From positions 1 to 64,000 of the forward strand of contig NZ_MBTF01000001.1 of assembly GCF_002013915.1 (NCBI RefSeq): a stretch of DNA of 64,000 bases, written 5' to 3'. This stretch comes from Mucilaginibacter pedocola. Its GTDB lineage: Bacteria > Bacteroidota > Bacteroidia > Sphingobacteriales > Sphingobacteriaceae. This document shows, one piece after another, positions 1-8,513 of this stretch (its first letter is position 1; every line of letters begins with the position of its first letter). The position numbers and the translations under genes are program-made. The notes under the pieces were generated by a model. It did no database searches. It was not told the DNA's origin and saw only the letters and a list, made by a program, of their open reading frames with translations.

Positions 1-387
1 CGCGGTAGGGTCGAGGCCGCGCAGGCTTTGCCCTAAACTATAGCACCACGCGATCTGCCGGTGGCCCATCGTCCTGATCGCCTCTTGTTTATCCATAGAA
101 ATAAAAGATTGCAACTGTAAGATGAAATTGCGGCTTTCGTTGACGATACTTCCCCAGACTTTCCGCGCCTCCCACCAGCGGTCATAAGATTGATTGATCT
201 TAAAGGAAAGGATGACCGAGATCGCTGTACCGATGAACGTGGGTATAGCTATCGGCATTATAGGGATCAGGTTTTTATAATGGCTCGTCAAATAGTTGAC
301 CAGCAGGCCTACCACCAGCACGTAGGGGAGTTCGTTCTTAACTTTCCCGAGGATGTAATGTGCCGGGATGCGTTTTTTTAACAGCAT
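1..387 (-). CDS. Bestrophin-like chloride channel family protein (partial, 5' part)
   Basis: The first 129 codons of a gene that runs off the left edge. The start at 387 gives MLLKKRIPAHYILGKVKNEL, then a hydrophobic segment (PYVLVVGLLVNYL), a second one (PIAIPTFIGTAISVILSF) and the family signature NQSYDRWWEARKVWG at about residues 75-90. This Asp-Arg-Trp-Trp-Glu motif is typical of the bacterial bestrophin / UPF0187 family, which are pentameric inner-membrane anion channels. The reading frame is open to base 1 without a stop. The family call is firm. The ion carried and the full length cannot be judged from this fragment. Confidence 0.85.
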   Translation of the reverse strand, partial: MLLKKRIPAHYILGKVKNELPYVLVVGLLVNYLTSHYKNLIPIMPIAIPTFIGTAISVILSFKINQSYDRWWEARKVWGSIVNESRNFILQLQSFISMDKQEAIRTMGHRQIAWCYSLGQSLRGLDPTA

Positions 388-471
388 GCTTTTTCGATTT
401 TTAGCACATAACAAAAAGTTGGAAGAGTGGTTTGGTGTAGTGGGGGAGTGTATATAAATGTTGCGGGAATT

Positions 472-732
472 ATGGCAAAGCATTATTTTCGGCATTCTGC
501 TATGGGACAATCGCTTCGGCTCACCTTTGAAAATAATGACCACACGTTCAGGATATTGAATGCCGAACCGCTCACACGTGAAACAAAAACTATCCACCTG
601 TTGTTGGACGGGCGGCCGCTGAATATCGTCAAAGAGAGGGACCTATGGTCGGTAGAAACATCCGTTGCTGGTGTTTCTGAGGAGTTGGCCGATGCTATCG
701 TTAAAAATATCAAGCTGCGTTTCCGCATATGA
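472..732 (+). CDS. Hypothetical protein, 86 aa
   Basis: Small soluble protein beginning MAKHYFRHSAMGQSLRLTFE. An upstream ATG at 427 is in frame, but its first 15 residues look non-coding, so 472 is preferred. Its stop overlaps the start of the next gene in an ATGA tetranucleotide, so the two are probably translated together. Predicted mixed alpha/beta with no transmembrane segment and no recognisable domain. Its coupling to the acetyltransferase suggests a shared role, which remains unknown. Confidence 0.55.
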   Translation: MAKHYFRHSAMGQSLRLTFENNDHTFRILNAEPLTRETKTIHLLLDGRPLNIVKERDLWSVETSVAGVSEELADAIVKNIKLRFRI

Positions 733-1262
733 CCGCTATCGAAAATGATGTACACCGTATCGATCCATTAGGCCCTGATGATATCCTGCACTATAAAGAA
801 CTTGCCTGCGAGATCTACCAATTATTTTCTGACGAGCACACTTTACGTTTCCTGCCGCATAAAAAGCTGAGTTCACTAACCGCAGCAAGGAATTGGCTGA
901 GCGCTGCTTTCCTTAATTTTCATTCCGGGCGCAACCAGGTGTATTTGATCCGTGCTAAAACCAATAGAGCATTGCTCGGCGTGATCGATCTTATCCCTCC
1001 CGCTGTTGCCAAAGAACACTATCATTTGCCGTATTACCCGTTCTTTATTGAATTTTACCTTAAAGGTACAGCCACGGGAAAAGCGCTCATGTCAACCCTG
1101 CTTCCCCAGGTCGTCGGGCACTTACAAAGCAAAGGTATTCTGGAATTGGCCGCAGTGGCCAACCGTCACAACATCGCGGCCGGAAAAGTATTGCAGCGCT
1201 CCGGCTTTATACCGGAAGGGCCTTTTGACCGGTACCAGGATATATACCGTTGTTCTGCGTAA
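729..1262 (+). CDS. GNAT family N-acetyltransferase
   Basis: 177 aa protein with the layout of the GNAT acetyl-CoA-dependent N-acetyltransferases of the RimJ/RimL kind. The central part holds the strand-turn that precedes acetyl-CoA binding (YPFFIEFYLKGTATGKALMS). The C-terminal part has LAAVANRHNIAAGKVLQRSGF, the usual Asn-x-x-S/A-x-x-V-L-x-x-x-GF signature. The start codon overlaps the stop of the upstream small gene. A strong hairpin 75 bases downstream probably ends the transcript. The substrate cannot be predicted. Confidence 0.75.
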   Translation: MTAIENDVHRIDPLGPDDILHYKELACEIYQLFSDEHTLRFLPHKKLSSLTAARNWLSAAFLNFHSGRNQVYLIRAKTNRALLGVIDLIPPAVAKEHYHLPYYPFFIEFYLKGTATGKALMSTLLPQVVGHLQSKGILELAAVANRHNIAAGKVLQRSGFIPEGPFDRYQDIYRCSA

Positions 1263-1336
1263 TAAATAAGTTTTTTTCAATTTATCCTGAAAATTGCACA
1301 ACTGCGGCTTTAACCTTTCCAATAGGGCATTTTGCC

Positions 1337-1374
1337 AAACAAGGTAAATAGCATTGCCGCTATTTACCTTGTTT
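1337..1374. terminator. Bidirectional hairpin terminator
   Basis: A perfect 15-bp stem (1337-1351 with 1360-1374) closes an 8-base loop between the convergent acetyltransferase and NmrA-like genes. The stem starts AAAC on one side and ends GTTT on the other, so either transcript meets a U-rich end. Confidence 0.8.
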
Positions 1375-1410
1375 AAACTTAACGAATTCACGGAATTGCG
1401 AATTTTACAG

Positions 1411-2298
1411 TTAATTCTGTTCGTATTTAGCTTTGAAATCCTCCGCGAACGCTGCAAGCTTTACTTTGCCCGTCACTTTTGCGCCTTTTTCAAAGAAACC
1501 CTTCATCACGATGCCCTGGCGCACACCCTGCCCCAGTTCCGTGATCAGGGCGGCCAATTCCGGCGGAAGTCCCCCGGCCAGCATGCCCTGTTTCAATTGG
1601 TCGTCGGGGATCTGTGTCCAGGTAAGCTCCGGTTTGCAGATCACGGCGCCGAATAGCTTCGCGAGCTCGCGGCCGGTCGATATATCGCTTACCACGTATT
1701 TCACTTCATAGCCATTGCCTTTGCTTTGCAATTCCTCCGCAATAGCCGAAGAAAGGTCTTCGTGGTGGGTCAATGCGAGCTGGTCGCTCCCGCTATAGTT
1801 GTTGCCAAAAATGTTCCTGTTTTTGATGAGGGGGATATCCCTGAAAAAGTTCACATAGAAAAAGCCTGACCTTAAGACGGTGACATCGGCTCCGTCCAAT
1901 TGGCTGAATAGCTGCTCTACCCGGTGCACGCCTTTTACCGGCCCGGTACCTTCGTTAGCGTCAGCACCCACGCTGCTCAGTAATACTACACGCTGCACAC
2001 CGGCAGACTTTATAGCGTTGGCAGAAGCTTGCCCGGCATCAGCGATATTTTGGATCATGTTTACGGGGCCTATTGCCGGCGGCATCATAGTATATACTGC
2101 ATCTGCGCCCTTAAAAGCATCTGATAAAAAGGCTTCATCGCTGATGGAGCCGATCGCCGCCTTTGCGCCCAGGGCTTCGATATCAGCTTTTTTATCTTCT
2201 TTGGTACTGATCACAGTTACGTCGTGCCCGGCTGCGATCAGTTTTTTTACTAATGGCCTGGCAACATTACCTAATGAGCCTGTTGTTGTAATTTTCAT
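1411..2298 (-). CDS. NmrA-like NAD(P)-binding protein
   Basis: 295 aa Rossmann-fold protein of the atypical short-chain dehydrogenase group (NmrA / azoreductase-like). The N-terminus MKITTTGSLGNVARPLVKKL holds the dinucleotide-binding glycine loop at residues 7-13, followed by an alternating pattern through VLLSSVGADANEGTGPVKG. Such proteins bind NAD(P)H and either reduce quinone-like substrates or act as redox sensors. It lies 27 bases downstream of the old yellow enzyme gene on the same strand, and both follow an AraC regulator, so the three probably form a redox-detoxification unit. The exact substrate is unknown. Confidence 0.85.
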   Translation of the reverse strand: MKITTTGSLGNVARPLVKKLIAAGHDVTVISTKEDKKADIEALGAKAAIGSISDEAFLSDAFKGADAVYTMMPPAIGPVNMIQNIADAGQASANAIKSAGVQRVVLLSSVGADANEGTGPVKGVHRVEQLFSQLDGADVTVLRSGFFYVNFFRDIPLIKNRNIFGNNYSGSDQLALTHHEDLSSAIAEELQSKGNGYEVKYVVSDISTGRELAKLFGAVICKPELTWTQIPDDQLKQGMLAGGLPPELAALITELGQGVRQGIVMKGFFEKGAKVTGKVKLAAFAEDFKAKYEQN

Positions 2299-2325
2299 TG
2301 TTATGTATTTTAAAACGGTAAATCA

Positions 2326-3393
2326 TTAATTCATGGCCGGGTAGTCGGTATAGCCTTGCTCTCCCGGGGTATAAAGTGTCATATAGTCTACCTCGTTAAG
2401 AGGCTCGTTTTTTCCTACGCGGCTGATAAAATCCGGATTGGATAAAAAACTCCTGCCAAAAGCGGCCAGGTCGGCCGATCCGTCCTGTAGTTTTTCCTCT
2501 GCAGTTTCTGCGGTAAGCCCATTACAAAAGATCAGGGCATTAGGGAAGCTATTACGGATGGCCTGGTGTGTCCTGGCAGGTATGCCCGGGTTATCCGAAA
2601 CGTGTATATAAGCGATGTTAAGTTTACCCAGTTCGGTAGCCAAGTACCGATAAGTTTCATGCACCTCATCCTCGTTGTAAGCGGGCATATCGCTCAGGGT
2701 AGAATATGGCGAAAAACGTATCCCGACTTTATCCGCGCCGATAGCCGCGACAGTGCCTTTAACGATCTCTAAGATCAGCCGGCTGCGGTTTTCGATGTTC
2801 CCACCGTACTCATCGGTACGGTTGTTCACCAGCGGGTTTAACGATTGCTCTAAAATATACCCGTTTGCGCCATGAAGTTCTATACCGTCAAAACCTGCGA
2901 TGATGGCATTTTGGGCGGCTTTCACGAAGTCGCTGATGAGGTTACTGATGCCGTCCGTATCCAGCATGGCGGGTTCGCTATGGTCCTGCAGGCCTTGGCT
3001 ATCGGTAAAGATCTGGCCGGCGGCTTTGATAGCCGACAACCCGACCACGTGGTGTCCTTCGGGTAAATTGGCCAAGTGTGCTATCCTGCCGGTATGCATC
3101 AATTGCAGGAAGATTTTGCTGCCTTCCTCGTGAACGGCCTTTGTAACAATTTTCCAGCCGGCTATTTGCTCGTTGGAAAAGATGCCCGGAATACGGGGAT
3201 AACCCAAACCTTCGGGGCTTGGCGAAGTCCCCTCAGTAATGATCAGGCCTGCACCTGAACGTTGTTTGTAATAAGCCGCCATTAATTCATTAGGAATATT
3301 ATTCAAGGCCCTGCTGCGGGTCATGGGGGCCATCACCACGTGGTTCTTTAATTTGAGTATGCCATTATCAAATGGCTCCAGTAATTTTTTCAT
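2326..3393 (-). CDS. Old yellow enzyme family alkene reductase (NemA-like)
   Basis: 355 aa FMN-dependent TIM-barrel ene-reductase. It begins KLLEPFDNGILKLKNHVVMAPMTR, the normal OYE entry strand with the MAPMTR motif. The active-site sequence FDGIELHGANGYILEQSL at about residues 175-192 supplies the His and Asn that bind the substrate oxygen. NPLVNNRTDEYGG is the following family signature, and the C-terminus LAAFGRSFLSNPDF is the phosphate-binding strand. The family reduces electrophilic alkenes, nitro compounds or N-ethylmaleimide with NAD(P)H. The gene is full length and shares direction with an AraC regulator upstream and an NmrA-like gene downstream. Confidence 0.92.
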   Translation of the reverse strand: MKKLLEPFDNGILKLKNHVVMAPMTRSRALNNIPNELMAAYYKQRSGAGLIITEGTSPSPEGLGYPRIPGIFSNEQIAGWKIVTKAVHEEGSKIFLQLMHTGRIAHLANLPEGHHVVGLSAIKAAGQIFTDSQGLQDHSEPAMLDTDGISNLISDFVKAAQNAIIAGFDGIELHGANGYILEQSLNPLVNNRTDEYGGNIENRSRLILEIVKGTVAAIGADKVGIRFSPYSTLSDMPAYNEDEVHETYRYLATELGKLNIAYIHVSDNPGIPARTHQAIRNSFPNALIFCNGLTAETAEEKLQDGSADLAAFGRSFLSNPDFISRVGKNEPLNEVDYMTLYTPGEQGYTDYPAMN

Positions 3394-3519
3394 TTGCTTC
3401 AGTATTTGTTATGAAGCAAATGTCCGCAGTAATGAAGCGCCATAATAGCCCCAATCGGCGGAAGATCAGTCGAATCCGACGATGTGCCCATTCAGTTTTG
3501 GGACAATTATGGGCAGAGG

Positions 3520-4500
3520 TTATGTGAGAGAATATTTTTTAGGGTTAAGGCCGTAATGCCGTTCGAACAAGCGGCTGAAATGGCTGAGGTTGGTAAAGCC
3601 CATTTCATAGCCGACCTCTGCCACGGAATGCCTGCCTTGCCTTAACAAGAAAGCAGCTTCTTCCATGCGGGCCTGCTGATAGTAATTGTAGATCGTTTCG
3701 CCGAAAGTTTGTTTGAAAAGTTGCTTCAATTTGGTTTCGCTCATGGCGGCCATCCTCGCCAGTTCAGGCAGCACCGGCGGAACGCTCAGGTCGCTCAGTA
3801 TAGCGTTGCGGATGTAAAGCAGCCTGCCCGCATCGGCGCTATTGATCGCTTGATGCACCGTGCTTTCCCGTGCGGACAACTTCCGGAACAGGAGGTATAA
3901 TAATTCCTGCACTTTGATCTGCATGAGAAAATTGGCAAGGGGCTCGTAGAAGTTGACTTCTGAGAGATTTTTAAGAAGCAGCTTCGTCTCTGCATTCATT
4001 TCCTCAAAAAACAGAAAGGAGTTGCCCTTACCGGTGATCGCCCTGATCACCGAATTGGGTGCTGTTATTTTCAGAAGCTGTGCTAAACGGGCAGGCTTGA
4101 TGGCTACCACGACATAGTGTATTTGCTGATCAGCCGGAAAACGTATCGTCGAACTGAGGTCGTTTGATGTAACCTGTATAGCAGATTCATCGCGCTGCGA
4201 AAAATGAATACCCGGGTCGTTGTTGTAAGTGATGCCCAGCGGGTGCTCATTACTGTAAAAAAAGATGGTGATCAGTTCATTGCCCTGGCCGGAAGCTGTG
4301 CGGTTGACCACCAGGTCCTCGTTCAGCAGGTAACTGTGCATCGTGATCTTGAAGTCGGCATCGAAAAGGAATTTGCGGATATGCCCTTTACCAAGCGATC
4401 CCGGGACCACCAGTTCATGGCCGTTAACCTCTACGCCGATGTGGCGGGCGAAATAAGCCATGTAATCAAATTCGGGTGTAGCAGTGAAGCTAAAGGTCAT
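3520..4500 (-). CDS. AraC family transcriptional regulator
   Basis: 326 aa. The C-terminal 100 residues carry the double helix-turn-helix of the AraC/XylS family: MAAMSETKLKQLFKQTFGET forms the first HTH and VAEVGYEMGFTNLSHFSRLF the second, followed by the closing YGLNPKKY. The N-terminal 200 residues form a sensory region without transmembrane segments. It is immediately upstream of, and in the same direction as, the OYE and NmrA-like genes, which are its likely targets. The inducer is unknown, but electrophilic or redox stress fits the context. Confidence 0.9.
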   Translation of the reverse strand: MTFSFTATPEFDYMAYFARHIGVEVNGHELVVPGSLGKGHIRKFLFDADFKITMHSYLLNEDLVVNRTASGQGNELITIFFYSNEHPLGITYNNDPGIHFSQRDESAIQVTSNDLSSTIRFPADQQIHYVVVAIKPARLAQLLKITAPNSVIRAITGKGNSFLFFEEMNAETKLLLKNLSEVNFYEPLANFLMQIKVQELLYLLFRKLSARESTVHQAINSADAGRLLYIRNAILSDLSVPPVLPELARMAAMSETKLKQLFKQTFGETIYNYYQQARMEEAAFLLRQGRHSVAEVGYEMGFTNLSHFSRLFERHYGLNPKKYSLT

Positions 4501-4661
4501 AATACGGGCATGCTACGGACACTGCAATATAAATATAATCCGGTTAGCTGCATATGCCCGATCACTATGTCGCGCATAATCTTTACTACCTGCATTGTCC
4601 GGGCAGTTTACATGCGGTTGGCCATCAAGAAAGGGGAGAGTTAACCTGAGATGGAACGCAC

Positions 4662-5345
4662 TTAAGTAATTCTTTTCGAATCGATCGCCTTGGCCCATTC
4701 GTCGTGATGGCAACGGCTGCATTCGGATGGTTCAGCGAGCAGGGCCACATTACCGCAAAAGGTACAGGCGTAGTTGTTTTTTCCGGAAATATTTCTGGAC
4801 TTTTTTTCGTAAGATTTCGGAAGGATGGGCAGCCCGGGCCTAACCTCATCGTCGCTGTAGTAATAAAAGCTGACCTGCCCGTTGGTCTCGAGCAAGGCGG
4901 TCTTTACCTGGCCGAGGTGCTCGATACTTTGGGCGCGCATCTCCGAAAAGAATTCATCTTTTGCAAAGGTATTGTCGCCTTCCTTTTTAAGGGTAAACAT
5001 GCCCTCTTCTATGATATACATAGGTTTGCCTTCCAGTATCGTTTCGATCTTTTCTGAGCGCGAAGCGAAATAGGTAATGATTCGGTAAATGGCGAGGATG
5101 ACAGCGAATACCAATAAAGAGGGTAAGATAGCCACATCTTTGGTGAACATCGGGTCGCCGGCAGCAGAGCCAAGGGCAATGATAACGGCAACCTCAAAAA
5201 TACTGAGCTGCCTTACTCCCTTTTTTCCGGACATCCTTAAAAAAACAAGAACGAAGGTAAACATGACAAGCGTGCGGACCAGTATCTCCACCCCGTAGGC
5301 GAGGTCCTGGCCACTGATAAATATGTCACTCCATTTGATTCGCAT
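4662..5345 (-). CDS. DUF421 (YetF-like) membrane protein with C-terminal zinc ribbon
   Basis: 227 aa. Three hydrophobic segments in the first 95 residues (LVRTLVMFTFVLVFLRMSG, VAVIIALGSAAGDPM and LPSLLVFAVILAIYRIITYF) are followed by the conserved soluble DUF421 domain with IETILEGKPMYIIEEG. The last about 45 residues are unusual for the family and contain a Cys-x2-Cys pair (CTFC) and a second CSRCHH cluster, which look like a zinc ribbon. The family sits in the inner membrane and its biochemical role is not established. The gene is followed at about 60 bases by SemiSWEET on the same strand. Confidence 0.85.
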   Translation of the reverse strand: MRIKWSDIFISGQDLAYGVEILVRTLVMFTFVLVFLRMSGKKGVRQLSIFEVAVIIALGSAAGDPMFTKDVAILPSLLVFAVILAIYRIITYFASRSEKIETILEGKPMYIIEEGMFTLKKEGDNTFAKDEFFSEMRAQSIEHLGQVKTALLETNGQVSFYYYSDDEVRPGLPILPKSYEKKSRNISGKNNYACTFCGNVALLAEPSECSRCHHDEWAKAIDSKRIT

Positions 5346-5408
5346 GGCCGAAGATTGTTTATAAGCGCTATTACAACTTCGCCCGGCGCTTTTGGTTTGA
5401 CCGATAAA

Positions 5409-5663
5409 CTAATTATACTTCCATTTTAAGGCCAGCATCGTGGTATCCAGTGCTAAGGCAACAACGTTGGTGGCAATGATGGGAATGTCAGAGCGTCGGA
5501 AGCCGTAGTAAACCCAAAGGGCATTACCTGTGAGCAGGACAATGAACATGAAGGGCGAAATGCCGGCCGCTTTTTTTTGTTTGGTAGTTTTAACGATCTG
5601 CGGTACGCTCGCAGCCGAAGTTAACGTACCGGCCACAAGGCCTAATATTTCTGTAAATTCCAT
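5409..5663 (-). CDS. SemiSWEET sugar transporter
   Basis: 84 aa with three transmembrane helices, exactly the size of bacterial SemiSWEETs. MEFTEILGLVAGTLTSAASV starts helix 1. PQIVKTTKQKKAAGIS carries the Pro-Gln of the PQ-loop hinge and the Lys-rich loop. LLTGNALWVYYGF has the Asn-x-x-Trp that contacts sugar. SemiSWEETs dimerise to form a passive sugar pore in the inner membrane. The N-terminus is clean at this start. Substrate specificity cannot be read from sequence alone. Confidence 0.92.
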   Translation of the reverse strand: MEFTEILGLVAGTLTSAASVPQIVKTTKQKKAAGISPFMFIVLLTGNALWVYYGFRRSDIPIIATNVVALALDTTMLALKWKYN

Positions 5664-5926
5664 AACCTTACAACTTGAAAGCGTAGGGAGGGTTTGCGCG
5701 TTTTATACCTAAAAAATCAGTATTTATACGCATGATCATTATTTGCCGGCGAGCTCTATGCGTACTTAAAATGAGAGGTCCTGAATAAGGCCAAAATGTG
5801 AACCAGGCAGCAGGCGAGGGTTCGGGCATTTAAATGGAAGATCCGGGCGGCACCAAAACGGCCTCACAGCCCGGCGTGTAACACGATCCGGTGCTTAAAA
5901 AGGCTGGAGTGAAAGATCTATATTTA

Positions 5927-6211
5927 TTACAACCTCTTCAGTACAAAGCCTGCCATTTCCCCGGCAGGCTTTATATTTTCCTGTAGGGCCTGCGTATCCG
6001 CGGCATCGATGGCCCGGAATATCGAGGCTGCCAACTCGGGCGGGCGAAAGTGGTTCACTATTTGCTGCCACTCGTCGGAAAGGCATTTTTCAGCAACAAC
6101 AAAAGTACCAGAGTGAATGATCAGGTACAAGACCCTTTGCTGAACTGCATCCGAAAAAGCAGCCACTTCGAATGAATAAGGTTCGCCGTTAACCTGCGTT
6201 ATAACTATCAT
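5927..6211 (-). CDS. Hypothetical protein, 94 aa
   Basis: Small soluble protein (MIVITQVNGEPYSFEVAAFS...) whose start overlaps the 3' end of the ssb paralog by 23 bases, so it is probably co-translated. Predicted mixed alpha/beta with no recognised domain. The pairing with an SSB paralog is the only functional hint. Confidence 0.6.
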   Translation of the reverse strand: MIVITQVNGEPYSFEVAAFSDAVQQRVLYLIIHSGTFVVAEKCLSDEWQQIVNHFRPPELAASIFRAIDAADTQALQENIKPAGEMAGFVLKRL

Positions 6212-6578
6212 TTTGATGATTGATTACAGAGAAAGAGGATTTGCCGGCGGCGTATCGGTCGTATAGCAACTCAAAAGAGCGCCCGATAATATAAGTGTCG
6301 TAGCGTTTTACGCTAATAGCGTCCTTATAGGCCAACGTTTTCATTTGTCCCTCGATATAGACATCACTGCCTTCATTCAGTTTCTTATAAGCGGTAACAG
6401 CAACATTGCCTTGCATTACGACCCGATGCTTTTCATGATGCTCGGTAGGCACACCACCTTTTTTAAAGACCTCGTCTGTGATCAGGAAAAACGTTATTTC
6501 GAATTCATGATCAGGCCTTTTCGTGATCTGCGGCCTCCCCGCCATACGGCCGATAAGAATAACTTTGTTTATAGTCAA
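6189..6578 (-). CDS. ssb: Single-stranded DNA-binding protein (SSB paralog)
   Basis: 129 aa with the OB fold of bacterial SSB in residues 1-105. MTINKVILIGRMAGRPQIT is strand 1. HRVVMQGNVAVTAYKKLNEG stands for the usual HRVVxxGkxAExaxkyLkKG. SDVYIEGQMKTLAYKD follows. The C-terminus ends NHQNDSYNAG and lacks the acidic tip that recruits partner proteins in housekeeping SSBs, so this is probably an accessory paralog. Such copies are common on Sphingobacteriaceae accessory DNA. The downstream 94 aa gene overlaps it. Confidence 0.88.
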   Translation of the reverse strand: MTINKVILIGRMAGRPQITKRPDHEFEITFFLITDEVFKKGGVPTEHHEKHRVVMQGNVAVTAYKKLNEGSDVYIEGQMKTLAYKDAISVKRYDTYIIGRSFELLYDRYAAGKSSFSVINHQNDSYNAG

Positions 6579-6722
6579 TTGTCGAAATAAGATAAATAGT
6601 TAATCTATGGTAAATATAGCATTTTCGACGGATTTTGACGCTTAGGCTGAACGTTTTTTTAAATTTTCGAATCGGCCGTGTATGGTCGGGCACAAATGTT
6701 GCTTTCGTATTATTTTAAATAT

Positions 6723-7067
6723 ATGGCACCATTATTTTTAACCTTAAGCGGCGATAAACATCTTATTATTATTCCCGATACCCAGGCACATTTGAACGGC
6801 CACGAGGTGATCACGTATACCTACAGCATTTATGCGGACCGGCAGGACGGCTCGCCGTATCCCGGGATGCGCATGGAAAGTACTTTACATTTGCAGGATA
6901 ATCCTGATCCCGATTACTACGGTTTCATCACATTTGAAAAACCGGGTTCATTATTTACCTATACCTCCGATGGAAAACTGGAGTTAACGCCCGAAGAGTC
7001 AAATGAAGTGATCGAATTTATAAGCCATGTGAGAGACAACGGCGGTTGGAAATTAGAACAAGGCTAA
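6723..7067 (+). CDS. Hypothetical protein, 114 aa
   Basis: Acidic, beta-rich soluble protein (MAPLFLTLSGDKHLIIIPDT...). An in-frame ATG exists at 6678, but the intervening residues look non-coding, so 6723 is chosen. No recognised domain. It ends in a small charged helix (EESNEVIEFISHVRDNGGWK). Divergently oriented from the ssb paralog. Confidence 0.6.
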   Translation: MAPLFLTLSGDKHLIIIPDTQAHLNGHEVITYTYSIYADRQDGSPYPGMRMESTLHLQDNPDPDYYGFITFEKPGSLFTYTSDGKLELTPEESNEVIEFISHVRDNGGWKLEQG

Positions 7068-7107
7068 AATAATAAAGCCATTTGTTTGAAAGTTAATAAA
7101 ACAATAA

Positions 7108-7123
7108 AGCCCCGTTAGGGGCT
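7108..7123 (-). terminator. Rho-independent terminator of the DUF1810 gene
   Basis: AGCCCC/GGGGCT stem with a 4-base loop. On the minus strand it is followed by a U-rich tract, so it should stop transcription of the DUF1810 gene. It lies 40 bases past the convergent plus-strand gene. Confidence 0.65.
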
Positions 7124-7170
7124 CCGCTTGTAAACGAAAGTGACGGCAAGATAATTTGATACAAATATAC

Positions 7171-7590
7171 TTACTTGCCCAGCAGTTTTAAAGTGAGCTT
7201 ATCCCGTTCGCTACTGAAAAATTTATCCAACACCTGGCCGAACACCGGAAAGGTTGCAGGCACAGCGTCGAACAAGGTCATAGATGACCTTAATTTTAGA
7301 TCGTCCGGGCTGCCAAAAATGGCTTTTGAATCGTTTCCCGGAAGTACCAACAGTGCCTTACAAATATTTACTAAAGGAAGGCTCAGCTCTTCATCCAGCA
7401 GGAAGGCCGTCGCTTCCCGCATGTCTTTAATGGCGTACCGGGCAGACATTTCGCTTTGGCCAAGCCCTGCGATCTGTGGGAAGATATACCACATCCAATG
7501 GCCGCGTTTGCGGCCTTTGCTGATCTCATCCAGCGCAGCTTCGTGATCTCGTGCCTGGGCATCTTTAAACCTTTTTAATGGATCCATCAT
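7171..7590 (-). CDS. DUF1810 family protein
   Basis: 139 aa from the ATG at 7590. A further in-frame ATG at 7614 would add eight residues that do not fit the family. DPLKRFKDAQARDHEAALDE and GHWMWYIFPQIAGLGQSEMS are the two family hallmarks, the latter with the conserved Trp-x-Trp-x-x-x-PQ-x-x-G. The C-terminus has LFDAVPATFPVFGQVLDKFF, again family-typical. DUF1810 proteins are soluble calpastatin-like proteins with no established function. Confidence 0.9.
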   Translation of the reverse strand: MMDPLKRFKDAQARDHEAALDEISKGRKRGHWMWYIFPQIAGLGQSEMSARYAIKDMREATAFLLDEELSLPLVNICKALLVLPGNDSKAIFGSPDDLKLRSSMTLFDAVPATFPVFGQVLDKFFSSERDKLTLKLLGK

Positions 7591-7634
7591 ACTTTCGCGT
7601 AAGAGGTATTTCATTTATGGGAGAGTGCCCATAT

Positions 7635-7877
7635 TTAATCGATCATGGCATCGGCGGCAGCTCTCGTGATATCCTTCGGGACGCCCGTTTGTTCAGTTAT
7701 CAGGCCGGCTGCAAAATCTTTACCAGAATTTTTCAGCGAAGCTTTCCAGTTCGCCTGTGCCCTGGCACCACCTTTCGTGAAAAATAGCCACGCCAGGCCT
7801 CCTGCAACTGCAATACCTGCAACAGCGGCGCCTATCGTCAGTCTCTTATTACTTTTCTTTCTCAATATATTCTTCAT
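7635..7877 (-). CDS. Small single-pass membrane protein (YtxH-like)
   Basis: 80 aa. A basic N-terminus (MKNILRKKSNKRL) precedes one transmembrane helix (TIGAAVAGIAVAGGLAWLFF) and a soluble tail with a helical KASLKNSGKDFAAGLITEQT segment. This is the YtxH-like stress protein pattern. It lies among other stress-type genes. No enzymatic motif. Confidence 0.65.
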   Translation of the reverse strand: MKNILRKKSNKRLTIGAAVAGIAVAGGLAWLFFTKGGARAQANWKASLKNSGKDFAAGLITEQTGVPKDITRAAADAMID

Positions 7878-7969
7878 TATTACCTAACCATTCCCGCTAA
7901 AATATGTTCAGGCTCGACGTAATAAAACTTTTCCATGTATTAATCGTTACTAAATAAATTAGTAAATAT

Positions 7970-8236
7970 ATGATACCTAGCAACGATAACGAAGAAAAGC
8001 TTTTTCGGGGAGACGAAAACCTTAGCAGTGGTGAAGATAAAGGTTCCAACACCATCAAAGACCCGGATAGTTGGACGACCGGGGATGAAAAAATGACCGG
8101 TGCCCAGCATTCCTACTTGACAACACTAAGTACGGAGGCAGGCGAAGCCGTCGATGATGACCTGACCAAGGCCGAAGCCTCAAAGCGCATCGAGGAATTA
8201 CAACACAAAACCGGCCGCGGTGTAGCTAATGATTGA
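7970..8236 (+). CDS. DUF3072 domain stress-associated protein
   Basis: 88 aa, highly acidic. The last 55 residues match the DUF3072 pattern: DPDSWTTGDEKMTGAQHSYL, a Gly-Glu-Ala loop, and DLTKAEASKRIEELQHKTGR. The N-terminal 30 residues are charged and probably disordered. The family is widespread near general stress genes in soil bacteria and its role is unknown. A terminator follows at 8273. Confidence 0.85.
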   Translation: MIPSNDNEEKLFRGDENLSSGEDKGSNTIKDPDSWTTGDEKMTGAQHSYLTTLSTEAGEAVDDDLTKAEASKRIEELQHKTGRGVAND

Positions 8237-8272
8237 TCTTATCGAAAAATTGCTAAAGCACAAAAGAAATAA

Positions 8273-8301
8273 AAAGCGGCCGCGGGGCTGCTTTTTTTTA
8301 T
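8273..8301 (+). terminator. Rho-independent terminator
   Basis: A 9-bp stem (8273-8281 with 8286-8294, one G-U pair) closes a 4-base loop and runs into a long T tract. It sits 37 bases after the DUF3072 gene. Confidence 0.8.
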
Positions 8302-8513
8302 TTAACACTGGCCCGCCCGGCCATCATTGCCCGCGAAATGCGGCAACTGTAACAACACAACAACATCGTAAGTTAGCAGGTGACGGCCCCGCAATGGAGG
8401 GCTGGGGAGAGTATAATTTTTGCTTTTAACAGATTCGCTTAACAATTGACAAAGAAGGCAAACTTAATATGGATTTAATAGTTAAATTATTAATTACTAA
8501 TTAAAACCAGTTT

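Noticed and set aside
190..381. 63-codon plus-strand ORF at the left edge
   Set aside because: It is the opposite strand of the clearly bestrophin-like partial gene and its translation has no protein character.
8229..8429. 66-codon ORF after the DUF3072 gene
   Set aside because: It runs through the terminator hairpin and T tract and contains low-quality sequence.
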